Origin: JACMJL01 sp963791805 | Lineage (GTDB): Bacteria > Bacillota > Clostridia > Clostridiales > Clostridiaceae | Assembly (NCBI GenBank): GCA_963791805.1 | Contig: CAWBTU010000006.1 | Coordinates: 1-64,000, forward strand | Length of the DNA: 64,000 nt | Direction of reading: 5' to 3' | In this document: one piece after another, positions 31,125-38,586 of the stretch | Layout: each line of letters begins with the position of its first letter | Numbering within the stretch: the first letter of the stretch is position 1 | Notes under the pieces: model-generated | Databases searched by the model: none | What the model was told of the DNA's origin: nothing | The model's input: the letters and a program-made list of their open reading frames with translations, nothing else | Position numbers and translations under genes: made by a program

Positions 31125-31646
31125 ATGGATAATAATAACTCAATAAGATTATCGGGAATAGCTTATGAAAGCTTAGCTAATGGTCCAGGAATAAGGAGAG
31201 TATTATTTGCCCAAGGTTGTAGGCATAATTGTTCAAATTGTTTCAATAGACACACTCACTCCTTTGAAGGTGGAGAAACTAGAGAAATCAATGAACTTGT
31301 AGAGGATATTGTGAGTAATCCAATGCTAAGAGGGGTGACTTTTTCGGGAGGAGACCCTATAGAACAAGCGGAGAAATTTGCAGAACTTGCAAAGAAAATT
31401 AAAAAGACTAAACTTGATATTTGGTGCTATACAGGTTACTCTTTTGAGTATATACTGAAGCATCAAGATCAAAACAAAGGGTGGCAAGAGCTGTTAAAAC
31501 AAATTGATGTGTTAGTTGATGGGAAATACATAGATGAGTTAGCTGATTCACATTTGAAATTCAGAGGTTCAAGTAATCAACGAATTATTGATGTTAAAGA
31601 GAGCATGAGAACTGGGGAAGTTAGAATTTTGGATTATGATAATTAG
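31125..31646 (+). CDS. nrdG: Anaerobic ribonucleotide reductase activating protein
   Basis: A 173-aa radical SAM enzyme. CRHNCSNC is the CxxxCxxC cluster motif, followed by FSGGDP (SAM-binding GGE-like region). It generates the glycyl radical on NrdD. An ATG at 31116 is in frame but lacks an RBS; AAGGA placed 8 nt before 31125 favours the latter. It lies 11 bases after nrdD. Confidence 0.95.
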   Translation: MDNNNSIRLSGIAYESLANGPGIRRVLFAQGCRHNCSNCFNRHTHSFEGGETREINELVEDIVSNPMLRGVTFSGGDPIEQAEKFAELAKKIKKTKLDIWCYTGYSFEYILKHQDQNKGWQELLKQIDVLVDGKYIDELADSHLKFRGSSNQRIIDVKESMRTGEVRILDYDN

Positions 31647-31647
31647 G

Positions 31648-31698
31648 TTACACCTTAAAATGGTTATTAAATCATTTTAAGGTGTAATTATTTTTTTT
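31648..31698 (+). terminator. Intrinsic terminator after nrdDG
   Basis: TTACACCTTAAAATG pairs with CATTTTAAGGTGTAA around a 10-nt loop and is followed by a T8 run. Confidence 0.9.
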
Positions 31699-31809
31699 GA
31701 GTATTGTAAGGCACTAAGGACTATCTTGATTTACCATTTGTATATGAAAATTTGAGAAATAAAAATTTAACAAAAAAGCATAAAAAAAGGATAAAAAAGT
31801 TAATAATAT

Positions 31810-31841
31810 AAGAACCTAAGAACGTAAGAACCTAAGAATAT
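31810..31841 (+). repeat. Short tandem repeat, four 8-bp units
   Basis: AAGAACCT, AAGAACGT, AAGAACCT, AAGAATAT in direct succession. Function unknown; slipped-strand variation in copy number is possible. Confidence 0.7.
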
Positions 31842-32190
31842 ACAGTGTTTTTCAGGGAAGGAAGGTATAACTTAAAACTGTAAATAAACAGTAGTTACAT
31901 TCATTAAGTATTTACATATATATAAATAAGAATACTGTTTATAAAAGGATGAAGAACAGTGAAGTGTAAACTATACATAACATGGAAGCGTTAATTCAGA
32001 AAAAAATAGAATTGGTTTAATAAAATTATACACAAGAACATAATAGGATGTACTATATAGTAGGGTTCAAAGGATAAAATGTACAAAAAAATAAATAAAA
32101 TTTACATTCAAGTTATATTAACATATTTTATGCATACTTTATAGTAAATGCAAAGCATTTCAGATATTTAAGTGTAAATTATATGTGGCG

Positions 32191-32208
32191 TTTAAGTGTA
32201 AACTTAAA
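32191..32208. promoter_or_regulatory. 18-bp palindrome, candidate operator upstream of hypB
   Basis: TTTAAGT-GTAA-ACTTAAA is a perfect 7-bp inverted repeat with a 4-bp centre, 55 bp before a TATAAT -10. A related half-matching copy lies 24 bp upstream (32167-32180). Confidence 0.45.
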
Positions 32209-32349
32209 AAAATGTTAAGTATTGATGAGGATAAATGTATGTTAAATTAATAACTTTAATGCTATAATATGCTCAATGGTAATGTTTTTTGTTTTTAAAA
32301 TCTAAGCGGGAGAACAATTTAATTAAGATGAAATGGAGGTGGAAATGGA

Positions 32350-33021
32350 ATGGATAAATTTAAAATTCTTGAAATTAAGGAAAGTGTTTTTGAGAACAAT
32401 GATAGGCAAGCAGATTTACTTAGGGGAGAACTAAAAAAGGAAAAGACATTTTTATTAAATTTGATGTCATCACCAGGTTCTGGTAAAACAACAACTATTG
32501 TAAGGACAATTGAGGCTTTGAAAGATGAAATTAAAATTGGAGTTCTAGAAGCGGATATTGATTCAGATGTTGATGCTCATACTGTTGCAGAGGCAGGCGC
32601 AAAAGTAATTCAATTGCACACAGGTGGAATGTGTCATCTTGATGCAGATATGACAAAGCAAGGACTAGAAGGATTAGGCACCGAAGGAGTCGACCTTGTC
32701 ATTTTAGAAAACATAGGCAATTTAGTGTGCCCAGCAGAATTTGATACTGGAGCAACAAAAAATGCCATGATTTTAAGTGTACCAGAGGGAGATGATAAAC
32801 CTCTGAAATATCCTTTAATGTTTTCTATTGTTGATGTTTTATTAATTAACAAAATGGATGCAATAGCTCCATTTGATTTCGATTTAGAGTTAGCCAAAGA
32901 ACATGTGAAAAAATTGAACCCTAATATCAAGGTTATTCCGATTTCAGCTAAAACTGGAGAGGGAATTGATGAGTGGGCCGATTGGTTACGTACAGAAGTT
33001 AAAAGTTGGAACGAAAAATAG
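32350..33021 (+). CDS. hypB: Hydrogenase nickel incorporation GTPase HypB
   Basis: A 223-aa SIMIBI GTPase delivering nickel to [NiFe] hydrogenase large subunit. The P-loop is SSPGSGKT (about 40-47), the metal/dimer site is C95-H96 with C127 (GGMCHLDAD, NLVCPAEF), and NKMD is the guanine motif. The N-terminal histidine-rich stretch and CxxCGC motif of some homologues are absent, so no nickel storage is suggested. GGAGGTGG is 8 nt before the ATG. Likely client: the Ech hydrogenase encoded at 46.8-51.9 kb. Confidence 0.95.
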   Translation: MDKFKILEIKESVFENNDRQADLLRGELKKEKTFLLNLMSSPGSGKTTTIVRTIEALKDEIKIGVLEADIDSDVDAHTVAEAGAKVIQLHTGGMCHLDADMTKQGLEGLGTEGVDLVILENIGNLVCPAEFDTGATKNAMILSVPEGDDKPLKYPLMFSIVDVLLINKMDAIAPFDFDLELAKEHVKKLNPNIKVIPISAKTGEGIDEWADWLRTEVKSWNEK

Positions 33022-33058
33022 TATCACAAATGAAATTATGTTTGGGAGGAAATAAAAA

Positions 33059-35737
33059 ATGGTAAAGAAAAAGGTACTTCAACTTGCAAATAAGATTGCA
33101 GCAGGTATAACTGGTGGCGTATTAAGAGTAAAACCAACAGATCCAGAATACAGAGTTTTAGAGCCAGTTGTTTCAGATGAAATGGCAGAAATAGCACTAT
33201 GTCTAGAAATAAGAGAACTTGTGACTGCTAGGGAAGTTGCTGCTAAGTGTGGCAAGCCAGTTGCAGAAGTAGAAAAAATGCTATATCAAATGGCATGTGA
33301 TGGAGTTATTAAATTAGAAACAGAAAACGGTATCGATAAATACTGTCTAGAGCTTTTTGTTCCTGGTGTTTTCGAATACATGGTTGATAATAAAGCAAAC
33401 TTAGCAAAGTATCCAGTAATCGGTGAGTGTTTTGAAGAATATACAAGAAAATTAGGGGCAATGATGGCTGGTAACATTCCAGTTGGTCTTGGTGTAATGA
33501 GAGTTATCCCAGTTCAAAGTGCTATTGATGGAGATTCAAGAAAAGCCTCTTATGAAGAAATAGAATACCTTCTTAATAAACATGATCTTTTTGCAGTTAC
33601 AGATTGTGCATGTCGTGCATCTATGAGAATTATTGGAGAAGGCTGTGGACACAGAGTTGAAGACATATGTCTTAGACTTGGACCAGCTGCTGAATACTAT
33701 CTTCGTACAGGAATAGGTAGACAAGTTACTAGAGAAGAAGCTAGAGAAATTTGTTTACAAGCTGAAAAAGAAGGAATGATGCATCAAATCCCTAACTTAT
33801 CAGGACCAGGAAATGCACTTGCTATTTGTAATTGCTGTGGATGTTCTTGTTTTGGACTAAGAAATGCAAACCTTTACAGAAACCCAGATTGGTCTAGATC
33901 AAACTATGTTTCACAAATAGATAGAGACAAATGCGTTGCTTGCGGAGAGTGCGTTGAAAGCTGTCCATCTAATGCATTAACACTTGGACAAAAATTATGT
34001 GCAAAGGAAACTACTGAAGCTCCAAAGGTAAAAGATACACCATACGATACAAGATGGAGAAAAGACAAATGGAATCCTGATTACCGTAATCGTAAAATTG
34101 TTGATGTAGATGGTACAAGCCCATGTAAATCTGCATGTCCAGCTCACATAGGAGTTCAAGGATACATTAAGTTAGCATCACAAGGAAAGTATGGCGAAGC
34201 TTTAGAACTTATAAAGAAAGAAAATCCATTCCCAGCAATTTGCGGACGTATTTGTCCAAGAAAGTGCGAAGATGCTTGTACAAGAGCTGGTGTAGATGAA
34301 GCACTTGCAGTTGATGAAGTTAAAAAATTCCTTGCTGATCAGGATTTAAAAGCAGAACATCGCTTTATACCTGAAAAAATGGTAGCAAGAGCAGGAAAAG
34401 TTGCTGTAGTTGGAGCAGGTCCAGCAGGACTTACTTGTGCATATTTCTTAGCTGTTGAAGGATATCAAGTAACAGTATTTGAAAAGCAAAAGAAACTTGG
34501 TGGTATGTTAACTCTTGGAATTCCAGCATTTAGATTAGGAAAAGAAGTAGTAAATGCAGAAATCGAAGTTTTGAGAGAATTAGGAGTAGAATTTAAAGAA
34601 GGCGTTGAAGTTGGTAAGGATATTACTATTCCAGAACTTAGAAAGAATGGTTACAATGCATTCTACTTAGCAATTGGTGCTCAAGCTGGAAGAGGATTAG
34701 GTCTTGAGAACGAAGATGCTAAGGGAGTAGTAACAGGAGTAGAATTCTTACGTAGAGTAAGCTTAGGCGAAGATGTAAAATTAAAAGGACCAGCAGTTGT
34801 AATTGGTGGAGGTAATGTTGCAATAGACGTTGCTAGAACAGCTACAAGAGTTGGAGCTTCACAAGTAGAAATGTTCTGTTTAGAAAGCAGAGAAGAAATG
34901 CCTGCTTTAGATGAAGAAATTGAAGAAGCATTATCAGAAGGAATTTCAATGAACAATTCTTGGGGTCCAAAACAAATTCTTGTAGAAAACGGAAAAGTTG
35001 TTGGAATAGAATTCAAGAAATGTCTTTCAGTTTTCGATGCAAACAAGAAATTCAGCCCTAAATTTGATGAAAATGAAACTAAGATTGTTAAAACAAACAA
35101 CATCTTAATTTCAGTTGGACAAGGAATTGATTGGGGTACATTATTAACTGATACAAAAGTTGAATTGAATCCAAATAAAACAGTTAAAGCTAATGCAACA
35201 ACTTACCAAACAGCTGAACCAGATATATTTGTAGGTGGAGATGCATTAACAGGACCTAAATTTGCTATAGATGCTATTGCACTTGGTAAGCAAGGTGCAG
35301 TTTCAATTCATCGTTATGTTTTTGGAGACAACTTGTACTTAGGTAGAGAAAAAGAATACCATGCTCTTGATAAAGAAAACTTGAACATGGACGGATATGA
35401 TCGCCTACCTAGACAAAGACCACTTCATGTAGAAGGAAGTAAATCAAAAGAAACATTTAGCGATTTACGTGTTACCTTTACTGAAGAACAAATGAAGAAA
35501 GAAACAGAACGTTGCCTTGGTTGTGGAGCTACAGTAGTAGATCAATTCCAATGCGTAGGTTGTGGAGTTTGTACTACTAAGTGTAAATTCGGTGCAATTA
35601 CATTAGTAAGAAAATACGATGCAGCTGGTGTAAGCTTTGATGAGATGAAGGCAGAAGTTATTAAGCATGTTATCAAACGTCAAGGAAGAATTGCAATGAA
35701 AAATGTTAAAAAAGTTGCTCTTAAATTAAAAAAATAG
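33059..35737 (+). CDS. Multidomain Fe-S/FAD NAD(P)-dependent oxidoreductase (GltD-like)
   Basis: An 892-aa protein. Residues about 30-105 look like a winged helix; about 180-285 is a cysteine-rich part (CACRASMRIIGEGCGH, ICNCCGCSCFG); about 293-305 a 4Fe-4S site (CVACGECVESCP). A GltD-type Fe-S domain follows (CPAHIGVQGYIKL, CGRICPRKCEDAC). Then come an FAD site VVGAGPAGLTCAYFL and an NAD(P) site VIGGGNVAIDVA. The C-terminus holds CLGCG and CVGCGVCTTKCKFGAI. It probably shuttles electrons between NAD(P)H and ferredoxin-like partners. It is placed between hypB (37 bases) and hypA, so a link to hydrogenase maturation or electron supply is suggested but unproven. Confidence 0.85.
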   Translation: MVKKKVLQLANKIAAGITGGVLRVKPTDPEYRVLEPVVSDEMAEIALCLEIRELVTAREVAAKCGKPVAEVEKMLYQMACDGVIKLETENGIDKYCLELFVPGVFEYMVDNKANLAKYPVIGECFEEYTRKLGAMMAGNIPVGLGVMRVIPVQSAIDGDSRKASYEEIEYLLNKHDLFAVTDCACRASMRIIGEGCGHRVEDICLRLGPAAEYYLRTGIGRQVTREEAREICLQAEKEGMMHQIPNLSGPGNALAICNCCGCSCFGLRNANLYRNPDWSRSNYVSQIDRDKCVACGECVESCPSNALTLGQKLCAKETTEAPKVKDTPYDTRWRKDKWNPDYRNRKIVDVDGTSPCKSACPAHIGVQGYIKLASQGKYGEALELIKKENPFPAICGRICPRKCEDACTRAGVDEALAVDEVKKFLADQDLKAEHRFIPEKMVARAGKVAVVGAGPAGLTCAYFLAVEGYQVTVFEKQKKLGGMLTLGIPAFRLGKEVVNAEIEVLRELGVEFKEGVEVGKDITIPELRKNGYNAFYLAIGAQAGRGLGLENEDAKGVVTGVEFLRRVSLGEDVKLKGPAVVIGGGNVAIDVARTATRVGASQVEMFCLESREEMPALDEEIEEALSEGISMNNSWGPKQILVENGKVVGIEFKKCLSVFDANKKFSPKFDENETKIVKTNNILISVGQGIDWGTLLTDTKVELNPNKTVKANATTYQTAEPDIFVGGDALTGPKFAIDAIALGKQGAVSIHRYVFGDNLYLGREKEYHALDKENLNMDGYDRLPRQRPLHVEGSKSKETFSDLRVTFTEEQMKKETERCLGCGATVVDQFQCVGCGVCTTKCKFGAITLVRKYDAAGVSFDEMKAEVIKHVIKRQGRIAMKNVKKVALKLKK

Positions 35738-35764
35738 TATAAAACAATAAAACTTGTAAAAGAT

Positions 35765-35784
35765 GGTGGAACAATAGTTCCACC
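35765..35784 (+). other. Hairpin between the oxidoreductase gene and hypA
   Basis: GGTGGAAC / GTTCCACC with an AATA loop, followed by CTTCTTTATC. It could attenuate or stabilise transcript ends before hypA; the U tract is poor for a full terminator. Confidence 0.5.
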
Positions 35785-35817
35785 CTTCTTTATCTTAAAA
35801 AAGAGAGGTGAGTTCAT

Positions 35818-36162
35818 ATGCATGAAATAGGAGTTGTAATGGAAGTTGTTAAGACAGTAGAAAACTTTGCAAAACAAAATGGAGTAACAAAAGTTCAGAC
35901 CATAGTTCTCCAAATTGGAGAGCTCTCACCCATGATTCCCAAATATGTTGAAGACTGTTTCCCAGCCGCAGTGGACGGTACATCCTTACAGGACACTGAA
36001 TTGAAAATTGAGATATTGCCAGCAAATGCTATGTGCAAAAAATGCAATAAAGTTTTTACAGTTGTTGAGCATAATAAAATCTGCCCAAACTGTGGAAGTA
36101 ATAGTGACTGGGAAGTAATAAGCGGAAAAGAATTTTTGATTAAGGAAATTCTTGCTTGTTAA
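35818..36162 (+). CDS. hypA: Hydrogenase nickel incorporation protein HypA
   Basis: A 114-aa nickel metallochaperone. The N-terminal MHE motif (nickel ligand His2) and the zinc site C73xxC76...C89xxC92 are intact. It partners HypB. GAGAGGTG lies before the ATG. HypC-F are not in this window. Confidence 0.95.
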   Translation: MHEIGVVMEVVKTVENFAKQNGVTKVQTIVLQIGELSPMIPKYVEDCFPAAVDGTSLQDTELKIEILPANAMCKKCNKVFTVVEHNKICPNCGSNSDWEVISGKEFLIKEILAC

Positions 36163-36185
36163 AATTAAATTCTTAAGTCTTATTT

Positions 36186-36232
36186 AAAAGACCGATTTTA
36201 GTTGTTATTATGACTAAAATCGGTCTTTAATT
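36186..36232 (+). terminator. Intrinsic terminator after hypA
   Basis: A 15-bp stem AAAGACCGATTTTAG / CTAAAATCGGTCTTT with a 12-nt loop. Confidence 0.82.
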
Positions 36233-36367
36233 CTCGGGTTAAATTTGATTAGTTTACATTTTTAACTTATATTAAGTAAAACTAAGATTGATATGAATAT
36301 TTGATTTAATACTTTAAATAGAGTTATAATAACTATGAGTGAATACATTTAAATTGGAGTGAATAAA

Positions 36368-36721
36368 ATGGAAACAGAAGTGTGTGGAGTTTGTGAAGTG
36401 CATGAGGAATGTGTGCATTGTGTTAAAGAAAATATGCTTGAAAGCAATACTTTCTTGGAGATGTCAGAAATATTTAAAGTTTTTGGAGATCCAACTAGAA
36501 TAAAAATTATATACGCCTTACTTATAAAAGAATTATGTGTCTGTGATATTGCTGAGGTACTAGGAATGTCACAATCATCAATATCACATCAACTTAGAGT
36601 TTTAAAGGGAGCAAGACTCGTTAAATTTAGAAAAGAAGGAAAAGTAGTTTATTATTCTCTAGATGATGAACATGTTAGAGAAATATTTAACGCAGGTTTT
36701 GAACATGTAGATCATAAATGA
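36368..36721 (+). CDS. ArsR/SmtB family metal sensor, CadC-like
   Basis: A 117-aa winged-helix repressor. ELCVCDIAEVLGMSQSSISHQL holds C57 and C59 of the alpha3 site; the N-terminus is rich in Cys/His (C6, C9, H12, C15, H17, C18), so the CadC-type four-thiolate Cd/Pb/Zn site is complete. The C-terminal helix (DDEH...H..H) could form the alpha5 zinc site. The in-frame GTG at 36359 overlaps the RBS GGAGTG, which suits the ATG at 36368. No CadA-like efflux gene adjoins it, so its target is elsewhere or is itself. Confidence 0.9.
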   Translation: METEVCGVCEVHEECVHCVKENMLESNTFLEMSEIFKVFGDPTRIKIIYALLIKELCVCDIAEVLGMSQSSISHQLRVLKGARLVKFRKEGKVVYYSLDDEHVREIFNAGFEHVDHK

Positions 36722-36752
36722 AAATCCATAAGTATGTAGGTCACTGATCAAC

Positions 36753-37391
36753 TTATACTTGAGTACTTAAAATTTTCAATATATTTATACCTACAAGCTT
36801 TTCTGTAAGTTTTAAAGTGTTAGAATTTAAGTTTTCTCCATTTTTCATGTAAGATAAAAAGTCCTCAATTCCTTCTACTGGATATTTAGTATAGTGAGTT
36901 CTATAATGCATAGGGATTACAATATGACTTTTTAGTGACATACAGACCTTAAAAGCCTCTTTGCCATTAAGGGTAAAGTTGCCACCTACAGGTATGAACA
37001 GAACATCTATGCTTCCAAGCATATCTATCATGTTAATATCTAGTAAATGGCCTAGGTCACCTAGATGGCATAGCCTATAGCCATCCATTTCAAATAGGTA
37101 AATTGTGTTGGAACCTCTTTTTGAACCATTAGCTGGATCATGATATGAAGGAAAGCCATTTATAGGTATATCAATTAAATTAAAGAAACCAATTTGGTCT
37201 AAAACTATAGGATTGCCTTGTAATTCCTTTGTATAATCATGATCTGAATGATGATGACTTATAGTGACTAAATCTACGGTTTCTCTAAAAACAGGATATT
37301 CTAAACTTTCATCGAAGGGGTCTGTAAGAATTGATCTACCCTTTGAATCTTTTATTAAAAAAGATGAATGTCCTAAATATATTATTTCCAT
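36753..37391 (-). CDS. Metallo-beta-lactamase fold hydrolase
   Basis: A 212-aa protein with the UlaG/UPF0173-like arrangement: GHSSFLI near the start, metal ligands SHHHSDHDY, HLGDLGH and MHYRTHY at the C-terminal side. It has no signal peptide, so it is cytoplasmic. The substrate cannot be told. AGGAAGTG precedes the ATG. Confidence 0.88.
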   Translation of the reverse strand: MEIIYLGHSSFLIKDSKGRSILTDPFDESLEYPVFRETVDLVTISHHHSDHDYTKELQGNPIVLDQIGFFNLIDIPINGFPSYHDPANGSKRGSNTIYLFEMDGYRLCHLGDLGHLLDINMIDMLGSIDVLFIPVGGNFTLNGKEAFKVCMSLKSHIVIPMHYRTHYTKYPVEGIEDFLSYMKNGENLNSNTLKLTEKLVGINILKILSTQV

Positions 37392-37562
37392 AAAGCACTT
37401 CCTAACAATTAGTATAGTAATAGTATTACCTTAAAAAGTAATAAAATGAGCAATATAAAAACAAATAATATATAAGCAGATTTAATTAGTCATACGGTAG
37501 AAAAGCAACTAGCATTTCACTAGTTATTTTTCTGAAAATGCATTAAAGAAAGGTGGAGAAAT

Positions 37563-38489
37563 TTGGAGGTTCGTAAAGCGAATTTGTTTTTTTTATGGAT
37601 TATAATATTACTGATTTTCGCACAATTTTTTATGGGCATTGTGTTAGAATATTTGGGGATTCCTCAAAACTATTGGGGCTTGTTCTTAGAATTCGGAGTA
37701 TTATTTATACCAGCGATAATCTATTTGGTAGTTACTAAAAAGCCTATAAAAGAAACATTAAGACTAAATCCAATTAATATGAAAAGTATCGCAATAATAA
37801 TTATTATTGCAATTCTAGCGCAGCCTTTAATGATGTTTCTTAGCATTTTATCTCAATTACTGTTTCACAACTATGTTGCAGACGCAGTAAAAGAGATGAG
37901 TAGCTTACCTTATATAGTTTTGATGGGTATGATGGCACTTACCCCAGCAATATGCGAAGAAACAGTAATGAGGGGAGTAATTCTGTCAGGTTATAGAAAG
38001 GTTGATATTAAAAGGGCTGCATTGATGAATGGGTTTCTGTTTGGGCTGTTTCATCTTGGACCACAACAATTTTTATATGCCTTTGCATTAGGAGCAGTGT
38101 TTGTATATTTAGTAGAAGCAACTAATTCAATTTTTGCTTCTATGTTATGCCATTTTTTGATTAATGGATTTTCCACCACATTTTCATGGCTAGTAACCCA
38201 ATTCTCTAATAATAAAACAGAAAAAACAACTGAATTCTCTAGCCTTAATCCCTCAGTAATAATAGGCACACTGGTTTTTTTATTTATTTTAGCGCTAATA
38301 TTTACGGCATTACTTATTTGGGTAATTAGGGAACTAGATAAGGCAAACAATGGCAGATTGAATGAAAGAAAAATAGAAGCCACTTTATTGAAGGAAAATT
38401 CTAAAATAACTAAGCTGATGAATTGGCCTGTTTATGTAACTATAGTTTTATATTTACTATTTACAGTAACAGTACAATTATTACAATAG
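37563..38489 (+). CDS. CPBP family intramembrane metalloprotease
   Basis: A 308-aa membrane protein with about eight hydrophobic segments. The Rce1-like (CPBP) motifs are EETVMRG (E132, E133, R137), FGLFHLG (H164) and CHFLING (H197). These proteases cleave substrates within the membrane; in bacteria roles in bacteriocin immunity and protein maturation are known for some. The start is TTG with AGGTGGAG upstream. Its terminator is immediately followed by the group II intron. Confidence 0.88.
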   Translation: MEVRKANLFFLWIIILLIFAQFFMGIVLEYLGIPQNYWGLFLEFGVLFIPAIIYLVVTKKPIKETLRLNPINMKSIAIIIIIAILAQPLMMFLSILSQLLFHNYVADAVKEMSSLPYIVLMGMMALTPAICEETVMRGVILSGYRKVDIKRAALMNGFLFGLFHLGPQQFLYAFALGAVFVYLVEATNSIFASMLCHFLINGFSTTFSWLVTQFSNNKTEKTTEFSSLNPSVIIGTLVFLFILALIFTALLIWVIRELDKANNGRLNERKIEATLLKENSKITKLMNWPVYVTIVLYLLFTVTVQLLQ

Positions 38490-38548
38490 TTATATAATTG
38501 AAAAGAAATAATTTGTTGATAGCTTCTATATAGTATCTATAGATGGCC

Positions 38549-38586
38549 AAAGATAGGTCTATAATTGACCTGTCTTTATTTTTATT
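38549..38586 (+). terminator. Terminator of CPBP gene, intron insertion target
   Basis: AAAGATAGGTC (38549-38559) pairs with GACCTGTCTTT (38567-38577), followed by ATTTTTATT. The group II intron starts at the next base. Confidence 0.85.

Larger units (their letters stand above)
31699..32349 (+). other. Long regulatory-looking intergenic region upstream of hypB
   Basis: Very AT-rich, no plausible ORF. It contains four tandem 8-bp units AAGAACCT-like (31810-31841), several copies of AAGTGTAAA(C/T)T (31972, 32170, 32194), and an 18-bp palindrome TTTAAGTGTAAACTTAAA (32191-32208). A -10 element TATAAT is at 32263-32268. This is unusually long and structured for this compact genome. Confidence 0.5.

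Noticed and set aside
36721..36765. AAGTAT/ATACTT repeat after the ArsR gene as a terminator
   Set aside because: Only six pairs with a long loop and no T tract; too weak to call.
37508..37530. AACTAG/CTAGTT hairpin before the CPBP gene as an attenuator
   Set aside because: Only six pairs and the trailing T tract is short; could be chance in AT-rich DNA.
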